NCBI RefSeq assembly: GCF_008831285.2
Contig: NC_045148.1
Coordinates: forward strand, 19,709,002 to 19,773,001
Source of the DNA: Nymphaea colorata
Taxonomy: Eukaryota > Streptophyta > Magnoliopsida > Nymphaeales > Nymphaeaceae
Direction of reading: 5' to 3'
Length of the DNA stretch: 64,000 nt
This document shows, in pieces, positions 28,401-40,760 of the stretch (its first letter is position 1; each line of letters starts with the position of its first letter). A model generated the notes under the pieces. The model was not told the DNA's origin. It was given only the letters and a program-made list of their open reading frames with translations, and did not search any database. Position numbers and translations under genes: made by a program.

Positions 28401-31400
28401 TAATTTCAATCTCTTAGATCATTCACTATAGATGTAACAACAAGTTAAACTGATTGGACAAACTATAATGGATCAAAGTAACACATAGATCCCATTTATA
28501 TCCTTATAAACTTGTGATTTTAAGGATTTAAATCATTCATTGTTGACGTAATAACCAATGAAACACGTTAGATTAACTATAAGAGATCGAATGAATAAAT
28601 TGAATCTCCTTTAATTTCATACGAACTTGTGATTTCAATCCCAAATCATTCAATATGTATGTGACAATAAGTTAAGCATATTTAATTAATCATGCGTGAT
28701 CAAATGAATCGATTAAACCTTAATCGCATTGATACAAACTTGTGATTTCAATTCTTCTGACCGTTTATTATAAATGTGACAAGTTCAACTCTAACTACAA
28801 GAGATAAAAGCAATGCATTGAACCCATTTGTCTCCAAATGAACTTTTGGTTTGGGTCCTTGAAATCCATGATTATAGATGTAATAAGAAGCGAGACGCAT
28901 TAGGTTAAGTATGCGGCAAAAGATGAATCACTCGTATCTCATTCATTTTTTAACAAAGTTGTGATTTCAATATACTAATTCTTTGAATATGGATGTAACA
29001 ATAAGTTAGGAACATTCAATTAAGTGTGCGTAATCAAATCAATAACTTAAATATCACTCGTATTGTCACGAACTCGTTATTTTAATGCCTTAAATCGTTC
29101 ACTATAGATGTAACTATAAGGTAATGTATACATCTCATTTATATCCATATAAACTTCTGATTTTAATCATTTAAATCATTCATTATAGATGTAATAAGAA
29201 GTAAAATACATTACATAAACTGCAACGCATCAAATGAATTACTTGAATCTAATTTACTTATGATTTCAATAAACAAAATCATTCAATATGGATGTAACAA
29301 CAAGTTAAGCACATTTAATTGTAAATGCGTGATCAAATGAATCACTTAAATCATTAATGTTGGTACGAACTTGTGATTTCAATTCTTTAGATCGTTCACT
29401 ATAAACGTAACATTAAGTTCGACTTATTGGATGAACTGCAATGGATTAAGGTAATAATGCATAGATCCCATTTGTATCCATATGAACTTGTGATTTCAGT
29501 GATTTAAATCGTTCATTATAAGTGAAACACATTAGGTTAAATGTAAGACATCAAATAAATCACTCGAATCTCATTCATTTTCATACAAACTTGTGATTTC
29601 AATTCTCTAAATCAATCATTATGGATGTAAAAATAAGCTAAGCACATTCAATTAAGTATGTGTGATCATATAAATCCCTTAAATCACACTTGTTTTGATA
29701 CGAACTTGCGATTTCAATCCTTTAGATTATTTACTATAGATGTAACAACAAATTTAACTCATCGGACTAACCACACGGGGTCAAAGTAACACATATATCC
29801 TATTTGTATCTATATAAACTTGTCATTTCAATCATTTAAATCATTCATTATATATGTAATAATAAGTGAAATACATCATATTAACTATAAGGGACCAATT
29901 GAATGACTTGACTCTCATTCATTTCCAAACGAACTTCTCATTCCAAACCACTAACTCTTTCCATACATACGTATGTAACAACAAGTTAAGCACATTTAAT
30001 TAAATATAAGTGATCAAATGAATCACTTAATCTCTCAATTAAATAAAAGTTATCGAATATATGTAATAACAAGTGAAACACATTATATTAACTATAATGG
30101 ATCAAAGGAATTACTTGAATCTCATTCATTTTCATACAAACTTGTGATTTCAATTCACTAAATCGATCAACATAAATGTAACAACAAACTCAACTCATCG
30201 GACTAACTACTTGGGTTCAAAGTAATGCATAGATCCCATTTGTATTCATGTGAACTTGTGATTTCAATCATTCATTATAGATATAATAACAAGTGAAATA
30301 CATTAGGTTAACTATGAGGGACCATTTAAATGACTTGACTCTCGTAATCATTTGAATCGCGTAAATCTCAGTCGTATTGATACAAACTTGTAATTTCAAT
30401 CTCTTAGATCATTCACTATAGATGTAACAACAAGTTAAACTGATTGGACAAACTATAATGGATCAAAGTAACGTATTGATCTCATTTATATCCTTATAAA
30501 CTTGTGATTTTAATCATTTAAATCATTCATTATGGACGTAATAACCAATGAAACACGTTAGATTAACTATAAGAGATCGAATGAATAAACTGAATCTCCT
30601 TTAATTTCATACGAACTTGTGATTTCAATACCAAATCATTCAATATGTATGTGACAATAAGTTAAGCACATTTAATTAATCATGCGTGATCAAATGAATC
30701 GATTAAACCTTAATCGCATTGATACAAACTTGTGATTTCAATCCTTTTGACCGGTAATTATAAATGTGACAAGTTCAACTCATTGGACTCTAACTACAAG
30801 AGATAAAAGCAATGCATTGAACCCATTTGTCTCCAAATGAACTTTTGGTTTGGGTCCTTGAAATCCATCATTATAGATGTAATAAGAAGCGAGACGCATT
30901 AGGTTAAGTATGCGGCAAAAGATAAATCACTCTTATCTCATTCATTTTTTAACAAAGTTGTGATTTCAATATACTAATTCTTTGAATATGGATGTAACAA
31001 TAAGTTAGGAACATTCAATTAAGTGTGCGTAATCAAATCAATAACTTAAATATCACTCGTATTGTCACGAACTTGTTATTTTAATGCCTTAAATCGTTCA
31101 CTATAGATGTAACTATAAGGTAATGTATACATCTCATTTATATCCATATAAACTTCTGATTTTAATCATTTAAATCATTCATTATAAATGTAATAAGAAG
31201 TAAAATACATTAGATAAACTGCAACGCATCAAATGAATTACTTGAATCTAATTTACTTATGATTTCAATCAACAAAATCATTCAATATGGATGTAACAAC
31301 AAGTTAAGCACATTTAATTGTAAATGCGTAATCAAATGAATCACTTAAATCATTAATGTTGGCACGAACATGTGATTTCAATTCTTTAGATCGTTCACTA

Positions 31401-34378
31401 TAAACGTAACATTAAGTTCGACTTATTGGATGAACTGCAAGGGATCAAGGTAATAATGCATAGATCCCATTTGTATCCATATGAACTTGTGGTTTCAGTG
31501 ATTTAAATCGTTCATTATAAGTGAAACACATTAAGTTAAATGTAAGACATCAAATAAATCACTCGAATCTCATTCATTTTCATACAAACTTGTGATTTCA
31601 ATTCTCTAAATCAATCATTATCGATGTAACAATAAGCTAAGCACATTCAATTAAGTATGTGCGATCATATCAATCCCTTAAATCACACTTGTTTTGATAC
31701 GAACTTGTGATTTCAATCCTTTAGATTATTTACTATAGATGTAACAACAAATTTAACTTATCGGACTAACCACACGGGTTCAAAGTAACACATAGATCCT
31801 ATTTGTATCTATATAAACTTGTCATTTCAATCATTTAAATCATTCATTATATATGTAATAATAAGTGAAATACATCATATTAACTATAAGGGACCAATTG
31901 AATGACTTGACTCTCATTCATTTTCAAACGAACTTCTCATTCCAAACCACTAACTCTTTCCATACATATGTATGTAACAACAAGTTATGCACAGTGATCA
32001 AATGAATCACTTAATCTCTCAATTAAATGTAAGTTATCGAATATATGTAATAAGAAGTGAAACACATTAGATTAACTATATTGGATCAAATGAATTACTT
32101 GAATCTCATTCATTTTCATACAAACTTATGATTTCAATTTACTAAATCAATCAACATAAATGTAACAACAAACTCAACTCATCGGACTAACTACTAGGGT
32201 TCAAAGTAATGCATAAATCTGATTTGTATTCATGTGAACTTGTGATTTCAATCATTCATTATAGATATAATAACAAGTGAAATACATTAGGTTAACTATA
32301 AGGGACCATTTGAATGACTTGACTCTCGTAATCATTTGAATCGCGTAAATCTCACTCGTATTGATACAAACTTGTAATTTCAATCTCTTAGATCATTCAC
32401 TATAGATGTAACAACAAGTTAAACTGATTGGACAAACTATAAGGAATCAAAGTAACGCATAGATCCCATTTATATCCTTATAAACTTGTGATTTTAATCA
32501 TTTAAATCATTCATTATGGACGTAATAACCAATGAAACACGTTATATTAACTATAAGAGATCGAATGAATAAATTGAATCTCCTTTAATTTCATACGAAC
32601 TTGTGATTTCAATCCCAAATCATTTAATATGTATATGACAATAAGTTATGCACATTTAATTAATCATGAGTGATCAAATGAATCGATTAAACCTTAATCA
32701 CATTGATACAAACTTGTGATTTCAATCCTTTTGACCGTTCACTATAAATGTGACAAGTTCAACTCATTGGACTATAACTACAAGAGATAAAAGCAATGCA
32801 TTGAACCCATTTGTCTCCAAATAAACTTTTGGTTTGGGTCTTTGAAATCCATGATTATAGATGTAATCAGAAGCGAGACGCATTTGGTTAAGTATGCGGC
32901 AGAAGTTGAATCACTCGTATCTCATTCATTTTTTAACAAAGTTGTGATTTCAATATACTAATTTTTCGAATATGGATGTAACAATAAGTTAGGAACATTC
33001 AATTATGTGTGCGTAATCAAATCAATAACTTAAATATCACTCGTATTGTCACGAACTTGTTATTTTAATGCCTTAAATCGTTCACTATAGATGTAACTAT
33101 AAGGTAATGTATACATTTCATTTATATCCATATAAACTTCTGATTTTAATCATTTAAATCATTCATTATAGATGTAATAAGAAGTAAAATACATTAGATA
33201 AACTGCAACGCATCAAATGAACTACTTGAATCTAATTTACTTATGATTTCAATCAACAAAATCATTCATTATGGATGTAACAACAAGTTAAGCACATTTA
33301 ATTGTAAATGCGTGATCAAATGAATCACTTAAATCATTAATGTTGGTACGAATTTGTGATTTCAATTCTTTAGATCGTTCAATATAAATGTAACAATTAG
33401 TTCGACTTATTGGATGAACTGCAAGGGATCAAGGTAATAACGCATAGATCCCATTTGTATCCATATGAACTTGTGATTTAAATCGTTCACTATAAGTAAA
33501 GCACATTAGGTTAAATGTAGGACATCAAATAAATCACTCGAATCTCATTCATTTTCATACAAACTTGTGATTTCAATTCTCTAAATCAATCATTATGGAT
33601 GTAACAATAAGGTAAGCACATTCAATTAAGCATGTATGATCATATGAATCCCTTAAATCACACTTGTTTTGATACGGACTTGTGATTTCAATCCTTTAGA
33701 TTATTTACTATAGATGTAACAACAAATTTAACTCATCGGACTAACCACACGCGGTCAAAGTTACACATAGATCCTATTTGTATCTATATAAACTTGTCAT
33801 TTCAATCATTCAAATCATTCATTATATATGTAATAATAAGTGAAGTACATCATATTAACTATAAGGGACCAATTGAATGACTTGACTCTCATGCATTTCC
33901 AAACGAACTTCTCATTCCAAACCACTAACTCTTTCCATACATACGTAAGTAACAACAAGTTAAGCACATTCAATTAAATATAAGTGATCAAATGAATCAC
34001 TTAATCTCTCAATTAAATAAAAGTTATCGAATATATGTAATGACAAGTGAAACACATTATATTTACTACAATGGATCAAATGAATTACTTGAATCTCATT
34101 CATTTTCATACAAACTTGTGATTTCAATTCACTTAATCGATCAACATAAATGTAACAACAAACTCAACTCATCGGACTAACTACTTGGGTTCAAAGTAAT
34201 GCATAGATCCCATTTGTATTCATGTGAACTTGTGATTTCAATCATTCATTACAGATATAATAACAAGTAAAATACATTAGGTTAACTATAAGGGACCATT
34301 TGAATGACTTGACTCTCGTAATCATTTGAATCGCGTAAATCTCACTCGTATTGATACAAACTTGTAATTTCAATCTCT
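10485..34378. repeat. Regular block of twelve about 2.0-kb HOR units
   Basis: Twelve consecutive higher-order units start at 10485, 12422, 14421, 16420, 18421, 20420, 22419, 24418, 26416, 28415, 30405 and 32389. Seven of the first eight full spacings are 1998-2001 bp, so indels between units are very rare; the last three shorten to 1984-1990 bp. By eye, adjacent units differ by scattered single-base changes. This degree of homogeneity implies recent amplification or continuing conversion or unequal exchange. Confidence 0.92.
18421..20419. repeat. Representative HOR unit made of 18 diverged monomers
   Basis: This 1999-bp unit shows the structure clearly. The monomer core ('cttgtgattt' and variants) recurs near 18517, 18632, 18745, 18857, 18973, 19088, 19169, 19272, 19385, 19502, 19604, 19720, 19835, 19949, about 20050 (very degenerate), 20156, 20270 and 20401. 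Most steps are 102-117 bp; one is 81 bp (internal deletion) and one is 131 bp (small internal duplication around 'gaatgacttgactctcgtaatcatttgaat'). One 14-bp perfect palindrome, TACATACGTATGTA, occurs at 19979-19992. Confidence 0.88.
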
Positions 34379-35286
34379 TAGATCCTTCACTATAGATGTA
34401 ACAACAAGTTAAACTGATCGGACAAACTATAAGGTATCAAAGTAACGCATAGATCTCATTTATATCCTTATAAACTTGTGATTTTAATCATTTAAATCAT
34501 TCATTATGGATGTAATAGCCAATGAAACACGTGAGATTAACTATAAGAGATCGAATGAATAAATTGAATTTCCTTTAATTTCATACGAACTTGTGATTTC
34601 AATCCCAAATCATTCAATATGTATGTGACAATAAGTTAAGCACATTTAATTAATCATGCGTGATCAAATGAATCGATTAAACCTTAATCGCATTGATACA
34701 AACTTGTGATTTCAATCCTTTTCACCGTTCATTATAAATGTGACAAGTTCAACTCATTGGACTCTAACTATAAGGGACCAATTGAATGACTTGACTCTCA
34801 TTCATTTCCAAACGAACTTCTCATTCCAAACCACTAACTCTTTCCATACATACGTATGTAACAACAAGTTAAGCACATTCAATTAAATATAAGTGATCAA
34901 ATGAATCACTTAATCTCTCAATTAAATAAAAGTTATCAAATACATGTAATAACAAGTGAAACACATTATATTTACTATAATGGATCAAATGAATTACTTG
35001 AATCTCATTCATTTTCATACAAACTTGTGATTTCAATTCACTAAATCGATCAACATAAATGTAACAACAAACTCAACTCATCGGACTAACTACTTGGGTT
35101 CAAAGTAATGCATAGATCCCATTTGTATTCATTTGAACTTGTGATTTCAATCATTCATTATAGATATAATAATAAGTGAAATACATTAGGTTAACTATAA
35201 GGGACCATTTGAATGACTTGACTCTCGTAATCATTTGAATCGCGTAAATCTCACTCGTATTGATACAAACTTGTAATTTCAATCTC
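34379..35286. repeat. Internally deleted HOR unit (908 bp)
   Basis: The unit starts normally, then at about 34762-34771 the text 'actctaacta' runs straight into 'taagggaccaattgaatgac'. In complete units these two pieces lie about 1.09 kb apart. The shared 'aacta' at the junction fits deletion by microhomology or unequal exchange between similar monomers. Roughly ten monomers are missing; those on both sides are normal. Confidence 0.88.
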
Positions 35287-37269
35287 ATATATCATTCATT
35301 ATAGATGTAATAACAAGTTAAACTGATTGGACAAACTATAAGTGATCAAAGTAACGCATAGATCCCATTTATATCCTTATAAACTTGTGATTTTAATCAT
35401 TTAAATCATTCATTATGGACGTAATAACCAATGAAACACGTTAGATTAACTATAAGAGTCGAATGAATAAATTGAATCTCCTTTAATTTCATATGAACTA
35501 GTGATTTCAATCCCAAATCATTCAATATGTATGTGACAATAAGTTAAGCACATTTAATTAATCATGCGTGATCAAATGAATCGATTAAACCTTAATCGCA
35601 TTGATACAAACTTGTGATTTCAATCCTTTTGACCGTTCATTATAAATGTGACAAGTTCAACTCATTGGACTCTAACTACAAGAGATAAAAGCAATGCATT
35701 GAATCCATTTGTCTCCAAATGAACTTTTGGTTTGGGTCCTTGAAATCCGTCATTATAGATGTAATAAGAAGCGAGACGCATTAGGTTAAGTATGCGGCAA
35801 AAGATGAATCACTCGTATCTCATTCATTTTTTAAGAAAGTTGTGATTTCAATATACTAATTATTTGAATATGGATGTAACAATAAGTTAGGAACATTCAA
35901 TTAAGTGTGCGTAATCAAATCAATAACTTAAATATCACTCGTATTGTCACGAACTTGTTATTTTAATGGCTTAAATCGTTCACTATAGATGTAACTATAA
36001 GGTAATGTATACATTTCATTTATATCCATATAAACTTCTGATTTTAATCATTTAAATCATTTATTATAGATGTAATAAGAAGTAAAATACATTTGATAAA
36101 CTGCAACGCATCAAATGAATTACTTGAATCCAATTTACTTATGATTTCAATCAACAAAATCACTCAATATGGATGTAACAATAAGTTAAGCAAATTTAAT
36201 TGTAAATGCGTGATCAAGTGAATCACTTAAATCATTAATGTTGGTACGAACTTGAGATTTCAATTCTTTAGATCGTTCACTATAAACGTAACATTAAGTT
36301 CGACTCATTGGATGAACTGCAAGGGATCAAGGTAATAATCCATAGATCCCATTTGTATCCATATGAACTTGTGGTTTCAGTGATTTAAATCGTTCATTAT
36401 AAGTGAAACACATTAAGTTAAATGTAAGACATCAAATAAATCACTCGAATCTCATTCATTTTCATACAAACTTGTGATTTCAATTCTCTAAATCAATCAT
36501 TATGGATGTAACAATAAGCTAAACACTTTCAATTAAGTATGTGTGATCATATGAATCCCTTAAATCACACTTGTTTTGATACGAACTTGTGATTTCAATC
36601 CTTTAGATTATTTACTATAGATGTAACAACAAATTTAACTTATCGGACTAACCACACGGGGTCAAAGTAACACATACATCCTATTTGTATCTATATAAAC
36701 TTGTCATTTCAATCATTTAAATCATTCATTATATATGTAATAATAAGTGAAATACATCATATTAACTATAACGGACCAATTGAATGACTTGACTCTCCTT
36801 CATTTCCATACAAACTTCTCATTCCAAACCACTAACTCTTTCCATACATACGTATGTAACATCAAGTTAAGCACAGTGATCTAATGAATCACTTAATCTC
36901 TCAATTAAATGTAAGTTATCGAATATATGTAATAACAAGTGAAACACATTAGATTAACTATAATGAATCAAATGAATTACTTGAATCTCATTCATTTTCG
37001 TACAAACTTGTGATTTCAATTCACTAAATCAATCAACATAAATGTAACAACAAACTCAACTCATCGGACTAACTACTTGGGTTCAAAGTAATGCATAGAT
37101 CCGATTTGTATTCATGTGAACTTGTGATTTCAATCATTCATTATAGATATAATAACAAGTGAAATACATTAGGTTAACTATAAGGGACCATTTGAATGAC
37201 TTGACTCTCGTAATCATTTGAATCGCGTAAATCTCACTCGTATTGATACAAACTTGTAATTTCAGTCTC
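35287..37269. repeat. Near full-length HOR unit (1983 bp) after the deleted one
   Basis: A complete eighteen-monomer unit. It shares several derived changes with the non-adjacent unit starting at 30405: 'cttgtggtttcagtg', 'cacattaagttaaatg', 'ttaacttatcgg', and loss of the 'attcaattaaatataa' piece leaving 'gcacagtgat'. These point to a common recent origin. Confidence 0.85.
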
Positions 37270-38561
37270 TTAGATCATTCATTATAGATGTAATAACAAG
37301 TTAAACTGATTGGACAAACTATAAGTGATCAAAGTAACGCATAGATCCCATTTATATCCTTATAAACTTGTGATTTTAACAATTTAAATCATTCATTATG
37401 GACGTAATAACTAATGAAACACGTTAGATTAACTATAAGAGATCGAATGAATAAATTGAATCTCCTTTAATTTCATACGAACTTGTGATTTCAATCCTAA
37501 ATCATTCAATATGTATGTGACAATAAGTTAAGCACATTTAATTAATCATGCGTGATCAAATGAATCGATTAAACCTAAATCGCATTGATACAAACTTGTG
37601 ATTTCAATCCTTTTGAACGTTCATTATAAATGTGACAAGTTCAACTCATTGGACTCTAACTACAAGAGATAAAAGCAATGCATTGAACCCATTTGTCTCC
37701 AAATGAACTTTTGGTTTGGGTCCTTGAAATCCATGATTATAGATGTAATAAGAAGCGAGACGCATTAGGTTAAGTTTGCGACAAAAGATGAATCACTCGT
37801 ATCTCATTCATTTTTTAACAAAGTTGTGATTTCAATATACTAATTCTTTGAATATGGATGTAACAATAAGTTAGGATCATTCAATTAAGTGTGCGTAATC
37901 AAATCAATAACTTAAATATCACTCGTATTGTCACGAACTTGTTATTTTAATGCCTTAAATCGTTCACTATAGATGTAACTATAAGGTAATGTATACATCT
38001 CATTTATATCCATATAAACTTCTGATTTTAATCATTTAAATCATTCATTATAGATGTAATAAGAAGTAAAATACATTAGATAAACTGCAACGCATCAAAT
38101 GAATTACTTGAATCTAATTTACTTATGATTTCAATCAACAAAATCATTCAATATGGATGTAACTACAAGTTAAGCACATTTAATTGTAAATGCGTGATCA
38201 AATGAATCACTTAAATCATTAATGTTGGTACGAACTTGTGATTTCAATTCTTTAGATCGTTCACTATAAACGTAACATTAAGTTCGACTCATTGGATGAA
38301 CTGCAAGGGATCAAGGTAATAATGCATAGATCCTATTTGTATCCATATGAACTTGTGATTTCAGTGATTTAAATCGTTCATTATAAGTGAAACACATTAG
38401 GTTAAATGTAAGACATCAAATAAATCACTCGAATCTAATTCATTTTCATACAAACTTGTGATTTCAATTCTCTAAATCAATCATTATGGATGTAACAATA
38501 AGCTAAGCACATTCAATTAAGTATATGTGATCATATGAATCCCTTAAATCACACTTGTTTT
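37270..38561. repeat. Terminal partial HOR unit and right edge of the array
   Basis: The last unit runs normally for 1292 bp, then satellite sequence stops within a monomer. The expected continuation after 'cacacttgtttt' is 'gatacgaacttgtgatt'; instead 'taacagaattgtccagagg' begins. There is no gradual decay of monomers at this side, so the edge is a sharp junction. Confidence 0.9.
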
Positions 38562-38665
38562 TAACAGAATTGTCCAGAGGTCTGCTAAACTCAAGAAAGA
38601 GGACACTCTGTTCTTAATGTCCCAGCTGGAACAGAAAGAACAAACACAAATACCCCGGAGACCGG

Positions 38666-38740
38666 GCCACATTAGCTCCCCTCGAATGGATATTCCTGTT
38701 AAAAAGGGAGTCTCGTGGTTCGAACTCGGATTGGTAGTTG
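38666..38740 (+). other. tRNA-like remnant or SINE head beside the satellite edge
   Basis: 'TAGCTC' at 38673 resembles the start of a pol III A box and 'GGTTCGAACTC' at 38717-38727 matches the B-box consensus. Their spacing (44 bp) is that of a tRNA. The acceptor and T stems do not pair properly, so this is not a functional tRNA. A tRNA pseudogene or the head of a decayed SINE fits best. Confidence 0.35.
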
Positions 38741-38852
38741 ATTGGGTCACTGGGTCTGGTCGACTTGGTTGAGTCAGGTCATGAATTTTTTAACGTATTT
38801 TTACTGCAACCGAGTCAGGCGATTCCAGGCAAGTTAAGGTGATTCCGAAAGA

Positions 38853-39010
38853 GTCAGCAGTTCCTTTAGCAATGCCTATAATTCCAAGATTAGCATTATT
38901 CTATACCATCATCCTCCAAGACTCAAACTAAGGACATGGTTAACATCATCCTTTAGGATTCAAACTAAGGACGTAGTTATCGTACACCACCTATCCCAAC
39001 CAATCAGTGG
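38853..39010 (-). repeat. SINE-like dispersed repeat, copy 1
   Basis: This segment of about 158 bp recurs at 40299-40457 in the same orientation, both beginning 'gtcagcagttcctttag'. On the minus strand it contains 'tggttgggataggtggtg' followed by 'gtttgaatcct', which is loosely like a tRNA-type promoter. It also has a short internal duplication around 'ccttagtttga'. Classification as a SINE is inference; the existence of two copies is directly visible. Confidence 0.55.
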
Positions 39011-40298
39011 CACCCATGCATTGCTCACAAAGTTATTGGACTAGATTGTTGATGTATATAAGGTTTGTCGATGGATCAGATTTGAATCTGATGTACGTTT
39101 AACCATATCTAGTTTTTCGGATGTTCATATATGCCCCTTCAAATACAAACGAGCAAGAGTCTATATTATATTTTGGAATCCAAATTCACAATCTGAATCC
39201 AGTTTTTAAATTCACATCCAATTGTGGTGAATTTTGAAACTTATTGATGCTACCGGAAGCGGTGTACAAATATAAAAAGTATGTAAGGAAAATAGAAAGA
39301 AAAAGGTTGGGAACATATATCATGGGTGATCAGCAAATTTAATTAATTTTCAAAGCAAATTAAGCGCTTGGATGGGGACGGGTTGTTGGTTTGTACTATG
39401 GATGGTGGTCCATACTTATTTGAGGGATTTGAATAGATGACAGCACAAAAAATCTGAAAGGAGGTTGTCCGGGGTCTAGGCCATGGCCAGGCGAAGGCCA
39501 AAATGGCAGGGCCCCGATAGAAAGGGGGGCAGTGCCGGTGGGGGTAGCTGCCGGTTGGCTCCCTTTTTGGGCGACAAAAGGAAGGGAGGAGTTGGATAGC
39601 TGGAAGCATCGCTGATAGAGCCCACTGCCCACATCATGCACGTCAGCGCTGCCGCGAGCAATTCCCATCCAGTCCAGCCTAGGCCGATAGTGGGTGAAGC
39701 GCACAAGGTTGCATCTAATGCACCTACAAAATTAGCAACTCTTTTCGGATGAGCGAAAGGTTAATAAGCCACCACCATCAGCAAAAGAGACCCGAAGACC
39801 CTCCCCTTCTCCATGTCTTTAAAGTCCGGGGTCGACATCAATGGCGAAGTTAGTGGCTCTTTGCCTTTTAGTTTTATGAACATAGGTCTAATGGATTCAA
39901 AGTCTTTCTTCCTACCCTCAATGTGGTAAAACCTTCATTCATTCAGTTGCCGGGCCAGAAAAATTATATTTTGAGGGTCCATTATTTCTTTTTGGGCCTC
40001 TGCACATATCTTTTACGCGTTAAAAAGAAATAATTCAAGAAACTAAATGCTTATTTAAGCTTTTTAAAAAATACAGGGGAAGCTGCCCGTGCGTCCGTGG
40101 CTGCCATGTGGTTCTGTCCCCCGCGCTTTCAATAGCCTCGAATGAAACCCTTGTTCAATCTCATCAAAATATATATGAAAAAAAACATTATTACTTAAAA
40201 AGTCTGAGCACAAACAAAAATAACAAAAAAAATTGACATAAGGCTTGAATGAATCAAGAGCTGACAACTACATGGGAACTCAAACCTTTTGACTGTTA
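39011..40298. other. Non-coding spacer, nothing assignable
   Basis: A GC-richer patch at about 39460-39710 has three overlapping minus-strand open frames of 76-102 codons. They overlap in different frames, are rich in Pro, Ser and Gly, and match no domain I recognise. I treat them as chance frames or decayed transposon sequence. The rest is ordinary AT-rich sequence without visible structure. Confidence 0.5.
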
Positions 40299-40457
40299 GT
40301 CAGCAGTTCCTTTAGTAGCGCCTCTAGTTCCATGATTAACATTCTTCAATACCATTATCCTCCAAGACTTAAAAACTAAGGACCTTGTTACTTTCATTCT
40401 TCAAGAAGAGTCAAACTAAGGACGTGGTTACCGTATACCACCTAACCAAGCCAATGG
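40299..40457 (-). repeat. SINE-like dispersed repeat, copy 2
   Basis: Direct-orientation partner of the repeat at 38853-39010. The ends are shared ('gtcagcagttcctttag' at the left; 'accacctaaccaagccaatgg' against 'accacctatcccaaccaatc' at the right) and the interior is diverged, with small indels. The divergence suggests old insertions and not a recent local duplication. Confidence 0.55.
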
Positions 40458-40664
40458 ATCTAGAGAGAGTGGATAGATCATGGGGCTTGAATTACATGGG
40501 CCCAAGACTAACGGGAAGCAATGAAAGCCATTAAGATTTTGCAGGGAGCTAGCTGGCTGATGGAATAGTTCCTCAACCATTGGGACCGTAAGAAATGAAA
40601 CTGCTGGTTGAGAAGTTGAGGTCCACAAATTTCATAATTACCAATATGAAATGAACCACTAGGA

Positions 40665-40760
40665 GGCGATTAAGTTGGCTGGGATTCGAACCCATGATAA
40701 GTTATTGGACCACAGACCCGAGACTGTTGTTGTACCATTAATGGTGCGGAAAGGTTAGCT
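40665..40760 (-). other. tRNA-promoter-like segment on the minus strand
   Basis: The reverse complement of 40686-40700 reads 'tgggttcgaatccca', a perfect B box inside a paired T-arm-like stem. About 44 bp upstream on that strand is 'tggtacaacaacag', a plausible A box. No complete cloverleaf is evident. A tRNA-derived SINE head or tRNA pseudogene is the likeliest reading. Confidence 0.35.

Larger units (their letters stand above)
1..38561. repeat. AT-rich satellite array with higher-order repeat structure
   Basis: A continuous tandem array fills the first 60% of the window and is cut by its left edge. The monomer is about 112 bp (most spacings 102-117 bp) with two recurring cores: 'aacttgtgatttcaat' and 'tatagatgtaacaacaagtt'. 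Neighbouring monomers are clearly diverged, but every eighteenth monomer is nearly identical, giving a 2.0-kb higher-order repeat. From 10485 to 34378 the unit spacing is 1937, 1999, 1999, 2001, 1999, 1999, 1999, 1998, 1999, 1990, 1984 and 1990 bp. The array ends abruptly inside a monomer at 38561. No transposon coding sequence and no gene-like ORF longer than 82 codons is present. Whether it is centromeric, pericentromeric or interstitial cannot be told from this window. Confidence 0.97.

Noticed and set aside
1-38561. CRISPR-like array
   Set aside because: The repeats are diverged monomers of about 112 bp in a eukaryotic satellite, with no constant short repeat, unique spacers or cas genes.
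1-38561. Telomeric repeats or an rDNA spacer
   Set aside because: No TTTAGGG-type repeats and no rRNA sequence were seen; the monomers are about 112 bp with HOR structure.
38666-38740. Functional tRNA gene
   Set aside because: The A-box and B-box spacing is right, but the T stem and acceptor stem do not pair; only a tRNA-like remnant is supported.
39343-39706. Three overlapping minus-strand frames of 76-102 codons
   Set aside because: They lie in different frames over the same GC-rich patch, are biased in composition and show no recognised domain.
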